The notes: generated by a model not told the origin, from the letters alone. DNA of 64,000 nucleotides from Cercis canadensis (GCA_003255065.1 QAOA01006617.1:144257-208256); one strand, 5' to 3'. Shown: positions 43,996-57,801, numbered from the stretch's first letter. Program-made: numbers and translations.

Positions 43996-46216
43996 AATTT
44001 CCAAAGTGTGGTTTTAGGGATTGGGAATGAAATGGATCTCAATTCTCATATCTCACTCCGCTACAGACAGCGGACAAGGAATATATTTGGGTCGCGGGAA
44101 TTCAAATTGGGACCAAGGACCGCCTCAGCGCGGTTGTATTTAAATTACTGATGTACCCTTATCTGACGTTTCCAAATTTCCAATAGCAATAAGGGTTGGT
44201 GGGAGGGTACCTTTGGCAATGTAATAATTTCCACGATTTGCCGAATCGGTGCGTGCCGTTTTCCATCAGAAATGCTTTTATACAATGTCACACTTCCTAA
44301 AGTGGTAAAATTTGAGTCTTAAAAAAAAAATAGATCAAATGAAATTTTAATTGCGTTAATTATGTTAGTGAAATACAGATTAAGAAAGTTATGTTAATAT
44401 AAATGTGATTTAGTAATTAGAAATTTAAATAAAGATTCGATTTCTATGTTGTCATATAACAAAAATTAATTTATAAATAATATTATGTTTTATAGCTGAT
44501 TTTTTTTTTTTTTGATGAAAATTTTAGTGTGAAACTTTCAAAATATTTATTTGTGTTATTTAATTATTATTTTTATAGATATGGTTATTTTATTTATTTT
44601 TGAATATGATAACTACATACTTAAATAAAATAATTATATAACACCAAAAAATATTTTAAATATTTTAACATGGTATAAAATAAATTAAATTAAACAAAAT
44701 TATTTTTTTTTCAAACTTTTGAAATTAAACAATAATTTTCTTTAAAATATTTCAGTCCATATAGCATCACTCAAAGATTATTAGTTTCTCAAAAGAAAAA
44801 ATATTATATGAATTAGAGCACATGTATTTTGAAATTTAACTTACCCAATTTAGATATCATGGAGAGTATAGTGAGTTTATGTGAAATATTATTTGCATGT
44901 TGAAAGGAATAAAGATAATACTTTTAGCTCATAAAAAAAAACAGATAATACTTTTAGAATCATGCAATAAGTGTTTAAGAGTATTTTTTTTTTAATTTTT
45001 GAAATAAAAATAAAATTTGTATATTTTCATAATATATTTTAGAAAAGAGCTTTAGTTGAATACAACATATTCACAATTATAACGTCCGTCTTCTCACTTT
45101 CTTTCTTGGTTCTAATCTCTTTTGACTGTAAAATAGTCACTATTTTATTTTTTTTGGTAAGGTAACGGGGCTGAACGCCCAAACCAGAAAACAAACTACA
45201 AAATACCAGCAGGGCGGCAACGCTATCCCCATATCATTAGCTACCAGCAGACTAAACAACTCAGCTGGAGCTGGAGGAGAAGCAAGATGGATCACTCCCA
45301 AAGCTTGCGAAAGGCTATGCTTTGCTAGCCAATCCGCACAAGCATTCCCTTTTCTGCCTATGTGCTTCACTATTTTTTTTTTTTTTTTGGTAATAAGTCA
45401 CTATTTATTGACAAATAAAATATATATCTATACACTTTTTTAGGCATAGGATTACAATCTACAGACTAATTTCGATGACACAGACCAATAATAATCTTTC
45501 ATGAGAAAAAATTCTGATGAAAACGTAACTAATCAATACAAATAATATAAAGGTGGGTGGAATATCATAAATGAGTAGTTGTTACTTATGAAGATGAAAA
45601 ATCAATGCTTGGAATTGGTTAGAGGACCTTCAAATGTTAAAGTGCTTTTATTTCTCTCTCTCTCTATCTTTTTTGGTATGTTAAGTTTAAGTGCTTTCAT
45701 TGTTAAAAGAGAAATGTAGTCCAATCTACCTTGTCAATGAAAGTGCCTTGCCCTGCTAAACAAAGAATTAATACAAGAATAGCCATCACACAAATTCTGC
45801 TTTTAAGGATTAAATTCATGAAAAGTTTCCATTAATTAAGGATAATAATCCTTTGTTTTGAAGTGAAGTATGTTTAAACAGTTTAATGAAATTTGTTATT
45901 GACAAGTCCAGAGCCCCCAAAATATCTTTACTTCATCAAATAAATATCATTTGCTTCCTTGACTTGAAAAATCCCCCATTTTCACTCTCTCTCTAAAGAC
46001 TTAGAAAAGAAGACTTCACTTCGTGGACCTCACCGAATACAAAGTGGGTTTTTCGTCGTCACCTTCTTCTTCCTTCCCACCATTGGTAGATCCCATCTAT
46101 CTCAGAAGTTTGGGGCTCCAACTCATAGGAACACTCAGAAAAGTAGGTGCTAGACAGAGCTATCAGTTACACTCTTTGAGACCTCTATCGCAGTGGGAGG
46201 AGAGAGAGATAGAGCC
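43996..46216. other. divergent intergenic region, DEL and mannosidase II genes
   Basis: The two genes are transcribed away from each other. 44080-44130 is GC-richer (TCGCGGGAATTC, CTCAGCGCGGTTG) and belongs to the DEL promoter. 44280-45130 is AT-rich without features. A LINE fragment lies at 45146-45395. 45400-46015 is AT-rich and then becomes CT-rich (CTCTCTCTCTAAAG), as expected for the leader of the mannosidase gene. Confidence 0.55.
45135..45406 (-). mobile_element. truncated LINE (non-LTR retrotransposon) 3' end, RNase H part
   Basis: A minus-strand frame (45140-45370) reads HIGRKGNACADWLAKHSLS, typical of the RNase H-like domain at the end of plant L1-type LINE ORF2, followed by ASPPAPAELFSLLVAND and a stop region, then an A-rich tail (ttaccaaaaaaaa on the minus strand). 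The same 11 bases AGTCACTATTT occur on both sides (45135-45145 and 45396-45406), fitting a target-site duplication. The 5' part of the element is missing, as is normal for 5'-truncated LINE copies. A second T-rich block (45369-45390) lies at the 5' side and may be older sequence or part of a compound insertion. Confidence 0.65.
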
Positions 46217-49200
46217 ATGGCGTTCTCCTCCTACAATGGCAGCAGGCGTGGAGGCTGGGCCCAATCCATTCTTCCATCTTCAAACACCAAATCTAAGATA
46301 CCCAGAAAGTCACGCAGGAGAACCGCCCTCAAAGAATTCTTCTTTGCGAATTTCTTCACAATCGGTCTTTTTTTTTCCCTCTTCTTCTTCCTCGTCGTTC
46401 TCCTTCGCTTTGGGGTCCCCAAGCCTATCACTTCCCACTTCAAATCCCGCGCATCTCGCTATCGGAAGCCCATTTACAGGAAACCCATATTGACTGAGCA
46501 TGGAAACTATTCCCTTTTGGCTGCTAATGTTGACATCACGACCAAGGACCTCTATGATAAGATTGAGTTTTTGGATGTGGACGGTGGCGCGTGGAAGCAA
46601 GGTTGGAAGGTGAGTTATAAAGGGAACGAGTGGGATTCTGAGAAATTGAAGGTTTTTGTGGTGCCCCATTCGCATAATGATCCTGGTTGGAAGTTTACAG
46701 TGGAAGAGTACTATGATCGGCAGACTCGGCGTATACTTAATACCCTTGTTGAAACACTGTCCAAGGTGAAATATTTCCCTGTTCTCCCTTTTTCTTTGTA
46801 GGGATTGGCTGCTGGTTTATTGCTTCCTAGAATTATTATCCGATTATGTTAAATTGTTGTGAATTTGGACTAATTAAGTAAATATGTTTTAATCTGAGTG
46901 AAAAATAAGGAGTTGGAATGGAATGGTGCAAATTTTCTTTATCAAACTAGTTTACTTGCTGTTTCAATGTTGCAAATGTGCACAAGTTCTCTCTGTGATA
47001 ACAGAAGTTGTAAAAGTTCCTTGGTATATGTATATTTAAATGTTAAATGAGACAAAAGAAAACCAATTGGAAAGATTTCGAGTTTAAGCCAGTCAGTTCC
47101 ATAGATAGTTTTTGGATTATTTACCATCTTTTGGTCATCAGTTTGAGAACAAGTCAAATTATGATATTGATTGGATTAGTGGGACTTGGATATGTAGGAT
47201 AATCGCCGCAAGTTCATATGGGAAGAGATGTCTTACCTAGAGAGATGGTGGAGGGATGCCACAGAAGTCCAGAAGGAATCATTCATCAATTTGGTCAAAA
47301 ATGGGCAGTTAGAAATTGTTGGAGGTGGCTGGGTTATGAATGATGAGGTAATGTTGTCTTCTGAGTTATGAGTTGTATCTTTTTTATGGATTTCTATATC
47401 ATGCTACTCCTGATGTAGTTTTATTCATGTTGAAGTAACTGAGTTATAACCAAATTGCGGAAAGGAGCTGTTCAAATACTTTTTATCAAAGCTGTGTTGC
47501 TTAGGCTTTATAAAATTAAAGCACCTCAACACATTAGTTTTTTATCCTTAAAGTGCATGCTCTGCCAATGCGAGTTGGCTCATTTGGTTGAAGGGATCCG
47601 GGTCTAGGCTCTGCATCACCCATGTGCAGAGTTTGAATCCCCCTTTCAACCAAGAGTCCCACTTGGTGGGCAATTCTCCTCAGTCAGATCCCCTAGCGAC
47701 CTAGCCTCCTTTTGGGCCTAATTGGGCCTTGGAGGTAATCCTATGGGTGGGCCTCTTCTGCCCCTTCATGTGATCCTAGGCATTGCCACTAGCGCCTTGC
47801 CCCGTAGTATTAGAGTAACGTATTCTTACTACCATTTTGCTCACCAAAAAATAAAAATGCATGCTCTAGAAATGAACATATCTCTGAAATAATTGTGTCA
47901 AAATAGGGACCTCATTGAAGCATAGGGACCTCATTGAAGCTTTCCGGTTAATGAAGTTGGTCCATACTGGTGGTGATGGTCTATTTGTGGAAATTTGACT
48001 TACATTTAAATTTTTTCTCTTTATGCAGGCCAATTCACATTATTTTGCTATAATTGAGCAGGTAAACTGAAAGCTTTCTCTATCTTCGCAACTGCACACT
48101 TTTCTTTGCTTTGTTTTGCTGTTTATTTTGTTGATCATTCTTTCAATAATGATGATATTCTAACTTGTTAAGTTTTAACTGTTGACTTGTACGTCTAGCA
48201 CGTCCATGGAAATGATTCTTCAGCAAAGAAATTTAGTAAAATACTCAGAAAATGGTACTTATGTGCATAGGAGAATGGTGCATTGAATTTTGATAATTAG
48301 CAAAATAATGCTTTGTTTGGATAGGAACATAAAATGGGAGAAATGAAAATGAAGGGCGGATAAAAGTTGAATTTTTCTCTTCTCACATATCGATGGGGTA
48401 ATATTGATAGGAAAGACGCTGAGGAGAATGTATTTTTTTGATTACCTATTTTTGAAAAATGAAAAATATAGAGGGAATCAGGGAAAGCAACTGAGCAATG
48501 AAGAAATAGAGAAGTGATTTAAATATGATTCTCTCCATTTTCCCTCCGCATTTGGGGAGTATGAAATTGTGGGCCCATCTCCAACAATTTCTCCTCATTT
48601 TCATCTTAGCATTTAAGCAGGGTAATATAGCAGTCCCTCAAAATTTTCTTTGTCCCTATTTTATTTTCTTTTCATTTTCCCCCATTCCAAACACAGTATG
48701 TAAGAGACGAAAAAATTCATATGAGAAACTGGAGATGAATAGGTAGTCTGTTTTGCCTTAATGGGGATTAGTCATTGTACTAATGGTTTGACTTGGAATG
48801 TGTTGGTAAATACTGGGATGGATTCTATATAAAAATTATTTTTGTGAATTCTGTAACCAAATTATTTTAAAGTTGTGATTTTAACTATTCAGTTGGTTTC
48901 ATTTGAAATCTTGTAAAAGACATAGCTGGTTGTTGTACTGACTTTATACTTCTTGTCAATCATAGTTTGGTATCTACTGTGATACTGGGATCATTGATGT
49001 TTGGGTGCTTTCTATTGTCTCTAATACGCCCACTGCTGGTTTTGAATCCCAAGTGTGGTAAAATGTAGCCCCCCTCCATGTGATGTAGCCAAAAATAAAA
49101 TTACTGGTGATGATGAAAACTAAAAAGTCTCTAAGATGTTTACATCAGGTGTTATAAGATGATTAGTAGAATGTCGCAAAAAGTTGTTTGATATCTATTT

Positions 49201-52200
49201 TTTGTTTCTTTCTGTACCTAATGAGTATTTTTTCTGGTTGCATATATATTTTTGTGATTATCAATTTAATATCTATGCTTTTCTCTATTTTGGAAAAACA
49301 TCTTATATTTGTCACACACACACACATATACACCTTGGACATGGTTCTGTTTGAAGCAGTAACACTGAATAAGATTCTACACCACATAAATGCACCGTGT
49401 ATATTAGTCACATAAACTTCCAGAGATCATAAATTCTACTTTTCAATTCAACCCAACTCAAGTCTCACCAGAACTTGTTCTATCTCTCTCTTTATATATA
49501 TGTGTGTGTGTGTGCTCGCCTGTGTGCGCATGTGTTTGTGTAAGCACTTAGTATGTGCTCATTTGCAGAGTAAATTCTGTTTTGATATTATGTCTCAACC
49601 TGCCCCTGTAATGTACTTCATATTCATGTTAGGCTTTGATTCTTTAGTTTTTTGAGATTATTATGTAGAGTTGCTGCTTAATCTTTCAACTATTCATGTA
49701 TCAGATGACAGAAGGAAATATGTGGTTGAACGACACAATTGGGTTTGTTCCTAAAAATTCTTGGGCCATAGATCCATTCGGTTATTCACCTACCATGGCA
49801 TATCTTCTCCGTCGTATGGGCTTTGATAACATGCTTATCCAGAGGACCCATTATGAGCTGAAGAAGGAACTTGCGTGGCATAAGAATCTAGAATACATAT
49901 GGCGTCAAAGCTGGGATGCTGAGGAAAGTACTGATATATTTGTCCATATGATGCCCTTTTATTCATATGATATACCACATACATGTGGCCCAGAGCCTGC
50001 TATTTGCTGTCAGTTTGACTTTGCACGCAGGCGGGGTTCGCTTTATGAACTATGTCCATGGGAGCAGCATCCTCAGGAAATCGATCAGGAAAACGTTCAG
50101 GAGAGGGCACTTAAACTACTGGATCAATACAGGAAGAAATCTACTTTATACAGGACAAATACCCTACTTGTTCCACTTGGAGACGACTTTCGCTATATTA
50201 GTGTTGATGAAGCAGAAGTTCAATTCAAAAATTATCAACTGTTATTTGACTATATCAATTCAAACCCCAGTTTGAATGCTGAGGCAAAGTTTGGTACTTT
50301 GGAAGACTACTTTCAAACACTTCGTGAGGAAGCAGACAGAATAAATTATTCATCTCCTGGTGAAATAGGATCCGGTCTTGTTGGAGGCTTTCCTTCTCTC
50401 TCAGGTGACTTCTTTACTTATGCTGATCGGCAACAGGACTATTGGAGTGGTTATTATGTTTCACGGCCTTTTTTCAAGGCTGTTGATAGGGTACTGGAGC
50501 AGACACTTCGTGCTACAGACATGATGATAGCACTATTACTTGGGTTCTGTCGGAGATCACAATGTGAGAAGTTATCTATGGGGTTTTCCTATAAATTGAC
50601 TGCTGCAAGAAGAAACTTAGCCCTTTTTCAACATCATGATGGGGTAACTGGTACCGCAAAGGATCATGTAGTTATGGACTATGGAACCCGAATGCATACT
50701 TCATTGCTGGACTTGCAGATTTTTATGTCCAAAGGAATTGAAGCACTTCTTGGAATCCGCTATGATAAATTAGATCACAGTCCTTCCCAGTTTGAGCCTG
50801 AACTGGTGAGATCAAAATATGATGCTCAGCCAGTGCATAAAGTAATTAGTGTTCAGGAGGGGAGGACTTACCAATCAGTGGTCTTTTTTAATCCTTTGGA
50901 GCAAACCAGAGAAGAAGTTGTGATGGTTGTTGTTGACAGTCCTGATGTTACTGTGCTTGACTCTAACTGGAGTTGTGTTCAAAGCCAACTTTCTCCTGAA
51001 TTGCAACATGATAAAAGCAAAATCTTTACTGGGAGGCATCGTCTGCACTGGAAAGTTTCTGTTCCTGCCATGGGACTGGAAACATATTATGTTGGTAATG
51101 GTCTTCTTGGTTGCCAAAAGGCTAGGCCTGCAAAGTTGAAGTTTTCCTCTAAATCTAGTTCAGCTCCTTGTCCCACTCCATATTCTTGCTTAAAAATAGA
51201 AGCTGATGTGGCAGAAATTGAGAATCGTCATCAAAAGCTAACTTTTGATGCAAGGCATGGTTTGTTACAGAGGATAAGCTTCAAAAATGGTCCTCAGAAT
51301 ATTGTAAATGAGGAAATTAGTATGTATTACAGTCAGGGAAGTGGCGCCTACTTATTCAAGCCCAGTGGTGCTGCCCAACCTATTACTGAAGAAGGTGGAC
51401 AGTTTCTGATCTCTGAGGGTCCTTTGATGCAGGAAGTATACTCTTATCCAAAGACAGCATGGGAGAAAGCCCCAATTTCTCATAGCACTCGTATATACAA
51501 TGGAGAGAATACCATCCAGGAGTTTGCCATTGAAAAGGAATATCATGTTGAGCTTCTTGGTCAGGATTTTGATGACAGGGAATTGATAGTTAGATTTAAA
51601 ACAGATATTGATAACAAAAGGATTTTTTATTCTGATTTAAATGGATTTCAGATGAGCCGGAGAGAAACTTATGATAAGATTCCTTTACAAGGCAATTACT
51701 ACCCTATGCCCTCTCTTGCATTCATGCAGGGATCCAATGGTCAGAGGTTTTCTGTCCATTCTCGCCAATCACTGGGTGTGGCAAGCATTAAAGATGGATG
51801 GTTAGAGATCATGCTTGATCGTCGTTTGGTAAGAGATGATGGACGTGGTCTGGGCCAAGGAGTAACGGATAATCGTGTAATGAATGTTGTCTTCCACATC
51901 ACTCTGGAAGCCAATATTTCCTCCACTTCAAACTTGGTTTCCAGCTCTCTCCCTTTTCGCCCCTCACTTTTCTCTCACTCTGTTGGTGCTCACTTGAACT
52001 ATCCCTTACATGCATTCATTGCCAAGAAGCAACAAGAAGTATCTGATCAGCCAGCATCTAGATCTTTTTCACCTCTGGCCGCTCCCTTACCTTGTGATTT
52101 GCATATCGTGAACTTTAAGGTTCCCAAGCCTTTGAAATTTTTGCAGCAACCACCTGAAGATTCTAGATTTGTTCTAATTTTGCACAGGCGGGATTGGGAT

Positions 52201-52446
52201 TCTTCATACTGTAAGAAGGGAAGATCACAATGCACTAATCTGGCTGATGAGCCCGTGAATCTGTTCAACATGTTCAATGGTCTTGCAGTTTTGAAGGCTA
52301 AAGCAGCCTCCTTAAATCTTTTGCATGAAGACCCAGAGGTGATGGGATACATGGAGCAGTTTGGAGATCTTGCACGAGAGGGGCACGTTGTCATGTCTCC
52401 CATGGAAGTTCATGCCTACAGGTTGGAGTTACGGCCACAGCAATAA
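46217..52446 (+). CDS. GMII: Golgi alpha-mannosidase II, GH38 family, 4 exons, about 1157 aa
   Basis: Type II Golgi membrane enzyme that removes two mannoses from GlcNAcMan5GlcNAc2 during complex N-glycan maturation. Exons 46217-46765, 47198-47347, 48029-48061 (only 33 bases) and 49705-52446 join in phase. A basic cytosolic tail ([15 protein letters not shown]) precedes one membrane anchor at about 42-65. The GH38 zinc site starts HSHNDPGW (residues 151-158). The catalytic nucleophile is expected at Asp267 in [35 protein letters not shown] supplies another zinc-ligand His. The C-terminal part has the usual beta-rich domains ([22 protein letters not shown] is conserved). Length is close to Arabidopsis GMII (HGL1). 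The start is the first ATG with a good context (AGCCATGG); in-frame GTG codons upstream are not starts. Intron 2 carries a SINE. Confidence 0.96.
47554..47867 (+). mobile_element. tRNA-derived SINE in GMII intron 2
   Basis: The body is 47564-47857 (about 294 bp). A polymerase III box A-like motif (AGTTGGCTCATTTGG) is followed about 50 bp later by box B-like GAGTTTGAATCCC. The tail is CACCAAAAAATAAAAA. The same ten bases, TGCATGCTCT, stand on both sides (47554-47563 and 47858-47867) as a target duplication. Box B has T for C in the usual GGTTCGA, a likely methylation-driven change. It is in the same orientation as the gene and does not touch splice sites. Confidence 0.85.
47903..47940 (+). repeat. 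exact 19-bp tandem duplication in GMII intron 2
   Basis: Two identical units beginning ATAGGGACCTCATTGAAGC lie side by side, about 35 bp beyond the SINE's right target duplication. It looks like a small local slippage event. Confidence 0.9.
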
Positions 52447-53256
52447 AAGACTCGCATTGCTGCTGATTTAAAATGGGTTAAATGCAAGCAAGTGATTTTT
52501 CTTACAGCTCCATTAATGACGGGGATGAATTATTCTTGGGCTATTTTCTCCCTTAAAATCTTTGAGTTTAAGGTGGCGCAGTGAAGAGAACCCAGTAAAA
52601 CATCCACGTCCATCCTCATTGGGAGTTTGACGAGTTACATTGGTTGAGGAAATGTGGCGCGGGCTTTTTGTATATTGCTGTTACAAAAATATGGATGAGA
52701 TTTTAGCATCTGCGGCTCCTATTTTATTAGTAGGATACTATAGCATCTATTTACAGTCTTTCTGAACATTAGATTCAAAGCATGGTAAGTTTTGGATTAT
52801 TTACTGATGATGTGTTCTTGTAAACTTGACTCCCAGAGGCGGATACATGTACATATCCATTACTTTTATCAATTACCAAGGAGCAAATTCTTCTTTTGGT
52901 TTCAATCTACTCAACGATTTGTTACCAATATCAATAGATAGAAGAACAATTGGACTACCTGCTTCTGTAGAGTTTAAATTAGAAACAAAAAAACTAATTG
53001 TCAGTATTTGAAATTGAAATCCAAGATTAGAAGGAGTCTGTATATAAGACAAAATCACTTGTATGAAGTGGTGCCAAAGAGTAAAATCAATCTTGTCATC
53101 TTCCAGCACCTTAACTTTAACTGATCACTCCTAAAAAATGCAAAAAAGCATAGATAAAAATTGGGAGAAACTGATATCAAAACACCTTGTGAAACCCTTT
53201 ACTTCTTCCCCTCCTTTCTTTTGACGAATATTTTGCAAAACTTTAACTTCTCAGTA
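52447..53256. other. convergent 3' regions of GMII and the KONJAC-like gene
   Basis: Both genes end here facing each other. The sequence is AT-rich 3' UTR without ORFs of interest. Confidence 0.6.
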
Positions 53257-56200
53257 TTATAAGATGATTTCCTCTTGTACGCTGACATTGAGAGTCTTAT
53301 TGGGAAGAACAATGCTGTTGATCACCACCACCTCATCTTCAACTGTAACAGCTTCTCCTGAAAAATTATAAGAATAAGAGGAGAAAAGAACTAGGCCAAA
53401 GCCGGGAAAAAAAAATTTAGATTTTGGGTTTTGTGAAACGGTGATCTGGGAAAAATTGAAGGCAACTAAGAAGGCAAGGATGCATACCAAGGATGGTTAT
53501 TCCAAGCTTGGCATTATAGTCTCCATCAGCCTGAACCATTCAATTGACTATTGGTCAGCCAGTGAGGATGAGTAGCTCAAAACGCAGGGTCAAATAATTT
53601 TTTTTCATGGCTAATTAGAATTGCAAATGTCTCAGGAAGTACTGCTAGTTAATACTTTTCCCAATTATTCAATTTTTTTTGCTTTTTCCTCTAAAAAAAA
53701 TGTTATCACTAGTAATAAAGTAGTGAACTTGCCTGCACCCGTGACCATTTCCCAATTGATGACTTCCATCCAACAATAGAATTTATAACTACTGCATTTT
53801 CCTGTCAGCAGAATACATTCTGTTTATACGTGCAAAAATATCATATATCTAAGACATCCAGTTCCTTACCTTAATTTCAACATCATCCAAGATGATACAA
53901 CTGATTAGCCTTGCGCCTGCACCTACACGAACATTTGCTGAGACAGAAACATTGGGACCAATCTGCTCAAGAAAGAAAAGGAAAAATTAGGTTTATTTTA
54001 AATTCCATGAGCTAACCACATTTTTTTGGTTTTCTGTAAACAATTATGTCTGAGTTTTACTTACAGCCAGTAAATTTACAAACCTAATACCCACTGTTTA
54101 TCAACCAAAAAAGGATTATGGGATTGAAAATCCCAATAAAATTCTTATCATCATCATTGGTACATTAAGCAGCCACTATAACAAGTTGATTCCTGAACTC
54201 TTATAAATGTACCAATACCAATACACTCATAACCAACCTCTTTTAGGTGATGGGAGAGAGCTTATGAGGATATCATAGTTCTTGGTATTATGTTGCGACT
54301 CTTTCCACTTCCAAAACTTATGCCAAAGCTCTCACAAATCCTTAACATGGTTTCAGAATGAGTGTCCTTTGGATTGGGTTTCAGTAGGATATTACCGTCA
54401 AGTTCAAGTTTTAGGTAGTTTACAGTAGGACATGCATTGATATAGTACAACTACTTTTCTTTGTTTGCATAAACAAATCTTATTTAAGCTAAGAATGAAA
54501 TTACCTTTGCAGTGGGGTGTACTTTTGCAGATGGATGAATATATACATCACCAACAATTGTAGCATTTTTTTTCCCATCTCCACTAGCCATAAGATGGGG
54601 TGAAGTTAACCGGAATTGGGCAAGATACAACTCCGAGCATTTCAAAGACATTCTATACATGTCAAGTGGATAATATCAGCACAAACTAGTGATGGTCTAA
54701 GTTTAAGCTTAAAAGCAAGATTAAGATACTAAGTAAGGCAACTTTACCCAGGAGTTTTAATTTGCTCCCAGAAATCCATTGTCTCATATGTATACAATTT
54801 CTTCTTTCCAGCTAGAGGTGATAAAATATCTTGATCCAGTCTCACAAAATCTGTAGGAAGAGTCCTGCAGGAAAAATATATCTGTGAGTGGTTGGAGAAA
54901 CTGCAATTTTGCAATCCCTTATAAGGTAAAAAATGTGTGAAGGATGACTGCAATGAAAAGAATATGACACTCTGGATATTTATTAATAGAAAGAAAGCAA
55001 TAGAGTTCTAGTCTTTTGTATGACAATGGAAAATATTACTTTTATACCCTGCATAGAATATTCAAATAATCTTTTGTAGAAGCTCTTTTACATTTAAATT
55101 AAATCTGAAACAATGGGTTGATAGATATGCATCCATGTTTCCCATGAAGAAAAAAGCTGTCATGAATTTGTAAAAAAAAAAATTTGAAATTAGTATTTGG
55201 TCAACCTTGTGGCAGATTGTAGTGCTTCAAAGCTGGAGACACGGCGTAGATTAGCTGCATTCAATAAAATCATGTCAGTTTTCAACAGTACAAGTTTACT
55301 GTGCATAACATGCAAGATGGATGATCCATGCAAAAACAAGCCGAATTTTCAGTCTCAGGCATGTTTATATAAGTCAAATATTATGCAAAGTTCAAAAAGA
55401 AAATGTTTGACTGTTTTATATTAAGGAGATTATGTTTTCATCATATTAAATCATCAAGTATTCCATGATTGAAAACAAATTATATTACTAATTCATTCTG
55501 ACTTAAAAGTGCTTAATCTACATTTTTCTTTTCAAATAGTATTTGCTTTAACTTCAAAAACAAATTAGTAATTCAACTAATATAAAAAATCAGAAGAACT
55601 ATGTCAACTGGCTTAAAAAGTATGATTAGCAAATGCGCTAGTTGATGTAGCCAGTAAAATTTATTTACATCATCCTAAGGATAACTGATTCACTTCCCTT
55701 CATTAGGATTGCAAAGGGCTTAAATGAACAGAGAAGGGCACCTCCCAGTTTATAATCTATAGGCCAAAATGCTTCTAGTGAACCAAGAAATGTAATAAAA
55801 TTGGATGCTTAGCATTTGAAAGGTAGATTGCACATGACCATTTAAATGAAAACCAGTTTGACACCAAATACATTTCAGCTCACTAGTAGCATTTCAAAGA
55901 TGGATTAAAAAAAGGAAAAAGAATAAAGGAAATATAAATCAATAGTTTATGTAAGACCCATCTGTTATTAACTATATCTTATAGAGAAAGAATTGACTAA
56001 GGGGTAGATGTAGGGGAAAAATTGGATTATTGTGCAAACGCACACACACATATGCTCTTGAAGATTTGAAGGTGCAGCAGAACAAGAAGGAAACCATGCA
56101 TATTTACCTTATTTATTTAATTATAGCTAAAAAAATCATGCATGTTGGTGCCAAGTTTGTTCACACACAAATTAATAAAATCTAGTTCATCCAGGAACCA

Positions 56201-57801
56201 ATCCAAGGACCAAATAACCATTATATGGTTGAGGCATGTGAAAAAGTGATAAATGGAGACCAACCTCTGTCCTCCCGATTAAAGGTTACACTTTGGATGG
56301 CAGTAAAAATTTCAGGGGTGAAAACATAGACACCACAATTAATCAAATCACTAACCTGCACATTATGAAACAGTAAATCCTCTGTGAGTATAGCCAGAAG
56401 AAGGAGAAATATAATTAACCAATCAAACTCCAGCATAGGATGTTTGTTCAGAAAAAATAAGTAAGATGAAGAGAAGTGAACTAAATATGTACTCACAAAA
56501 GTCTCAGGTTTCTCTGTATAATGCAGCAACTCATTAGTGACTGGATCAGCAATTAACTCACCAAATTGACTGGCAGATTCAACGGAAACCTACATATGTA
56601 AACCAACCCCCACACCCCAAAAAAAAAAAAAAAAAAGGAAAGAGAATGAAAAATGGCTTTCCAATGAGGCATGTCTCTCTCTCTGTATGCATTCCTATAC
56701 ACGCACACATATACAGAACTCTCTTGAATGAACCAACCTTAATTACTAACATGGTCCCCATCCCACCATATCTTTTATGGGCTTCTGCAAAAGGAAACAA
56801 AAGTAGTTCAGCAGCCATTAAGATTCAGTATACCTTAGTTTTGACGTGTGACACACTTACCAAGCATAGCAGGTAGCGGAAAACTGCAGCAAACATCATC
56901 ATTTAGCAGAAATATGTGTGACTGAAATCAACAAGGTAAGACATATAAGAAATTATACATAAATAATTATGAAATTAATCCAAAATTAACGTTAAAAGGT
57001 CATAAGAACAGTGTTTGTAACCGGGCTGTCTTCCATGATAATATCTCTGAAGTAATATAGGCCACCGGCAGAACCATGCGGTTTATCCTCCTTCAAATAT
57101 CTAGAAGTACATAATTAGCAACAGACTAAAGTAAGATCCAGCATTTAAAGAGCTCACAAGTATACTAAAAAAGACTACATATTAATCCAGTAGTCACCTT
57201 ACTGGTAATTTCAGCTCATTTGAAATGGAAGAGACATATAGTGTGAATTCCCGTTCCTCATGGAATCCAATCAGATATATTTGAGCCAAATTGGGTATCT
57301 GCCAGAGACAAAAACTCCTAAGTAACAGCTCCTAACTTCCAATAACTTGGAATTAGCTTCAATGTAAGTATGTATTTTCTCTTCATCAATTTCACAGCTG
57401 AAACCGAATTTGTTATTAACATTAACTGAAAGCATCCAGTGAATTTGGTGTATATATTGAGGAACCCAGGTAAAAAAATTAGCATTCAAATTGCAAGCTC
57501 CTTCTAGTTTTCTCAATCTTTTGAAGAACCATATGAAGAGTAGCAGAGGAGAAAAAGAAGTAAACCCTCTTGCAAGCGGAAATGGGATGATTGACCATTG
57601 GCTGCCCAGCCAAAGGGAAAAGGGGTTTCGGAGTATTGAAGGAAAGAGGTCGAAATCTGGTCCCTGCAGAGACAATTGAACAAACTCATACCAAAGTAAT
57701 CCCAATTCAAAGGAAAAACCAGTTCAATCACAAGCAAAGCTCTTACCTTGAATGGGTCCACCCACCATAATCACTGCAACAACCTTCTCCGAGCTCTCCA
57801 T
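53257..57801 (-). CDS. KJC: mannose-1-phosphate guanylyltransferase alpha-like (KONJAC/GMPPA), 15 exons, 414 aa
   Basis: Cytosolic nucleotidyltransferase-fold protein of GDP-mannose supply. Exons on the minus strand: 57801-57747, 57663-57566, 57298-57198, 57100-57022, 56921-56861, 56784-56738, 56589-56497, 56355-56265, 55254-55206, 54864-54748, 54652-54505, 53962-53870, 53801-53733, 53530-53488, 53357-53257; all phases agree. The N-terminus reads [21 protein letters not shown], with the three-residue insertion (PIQ) in the nucleotide loop that separates GMPPA/KONJAC from catalytic GMPPB/VTC1. LLNDDVCC is the metal-binding region. The C-terminal left-handed beta-helix shows hexapeptide repeats ([21 protein letters not shown]) and ends VSVQEEIIL. 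In Arabidopsis, KONJAC proteins have little activity of their own and stimulate VTC1, affecting glucomannan and ascorbate. Length equals KJC1 within a residue or so. Intron 13 has a GC donor. Confidence 0.95.

Noticed and set aside
46023-46493. A 156-codon frame overlapping the start of GMII
   Set aside because: It begins at a GTG, is out of frame with the clear GMII exon and shows no conserved sequence.
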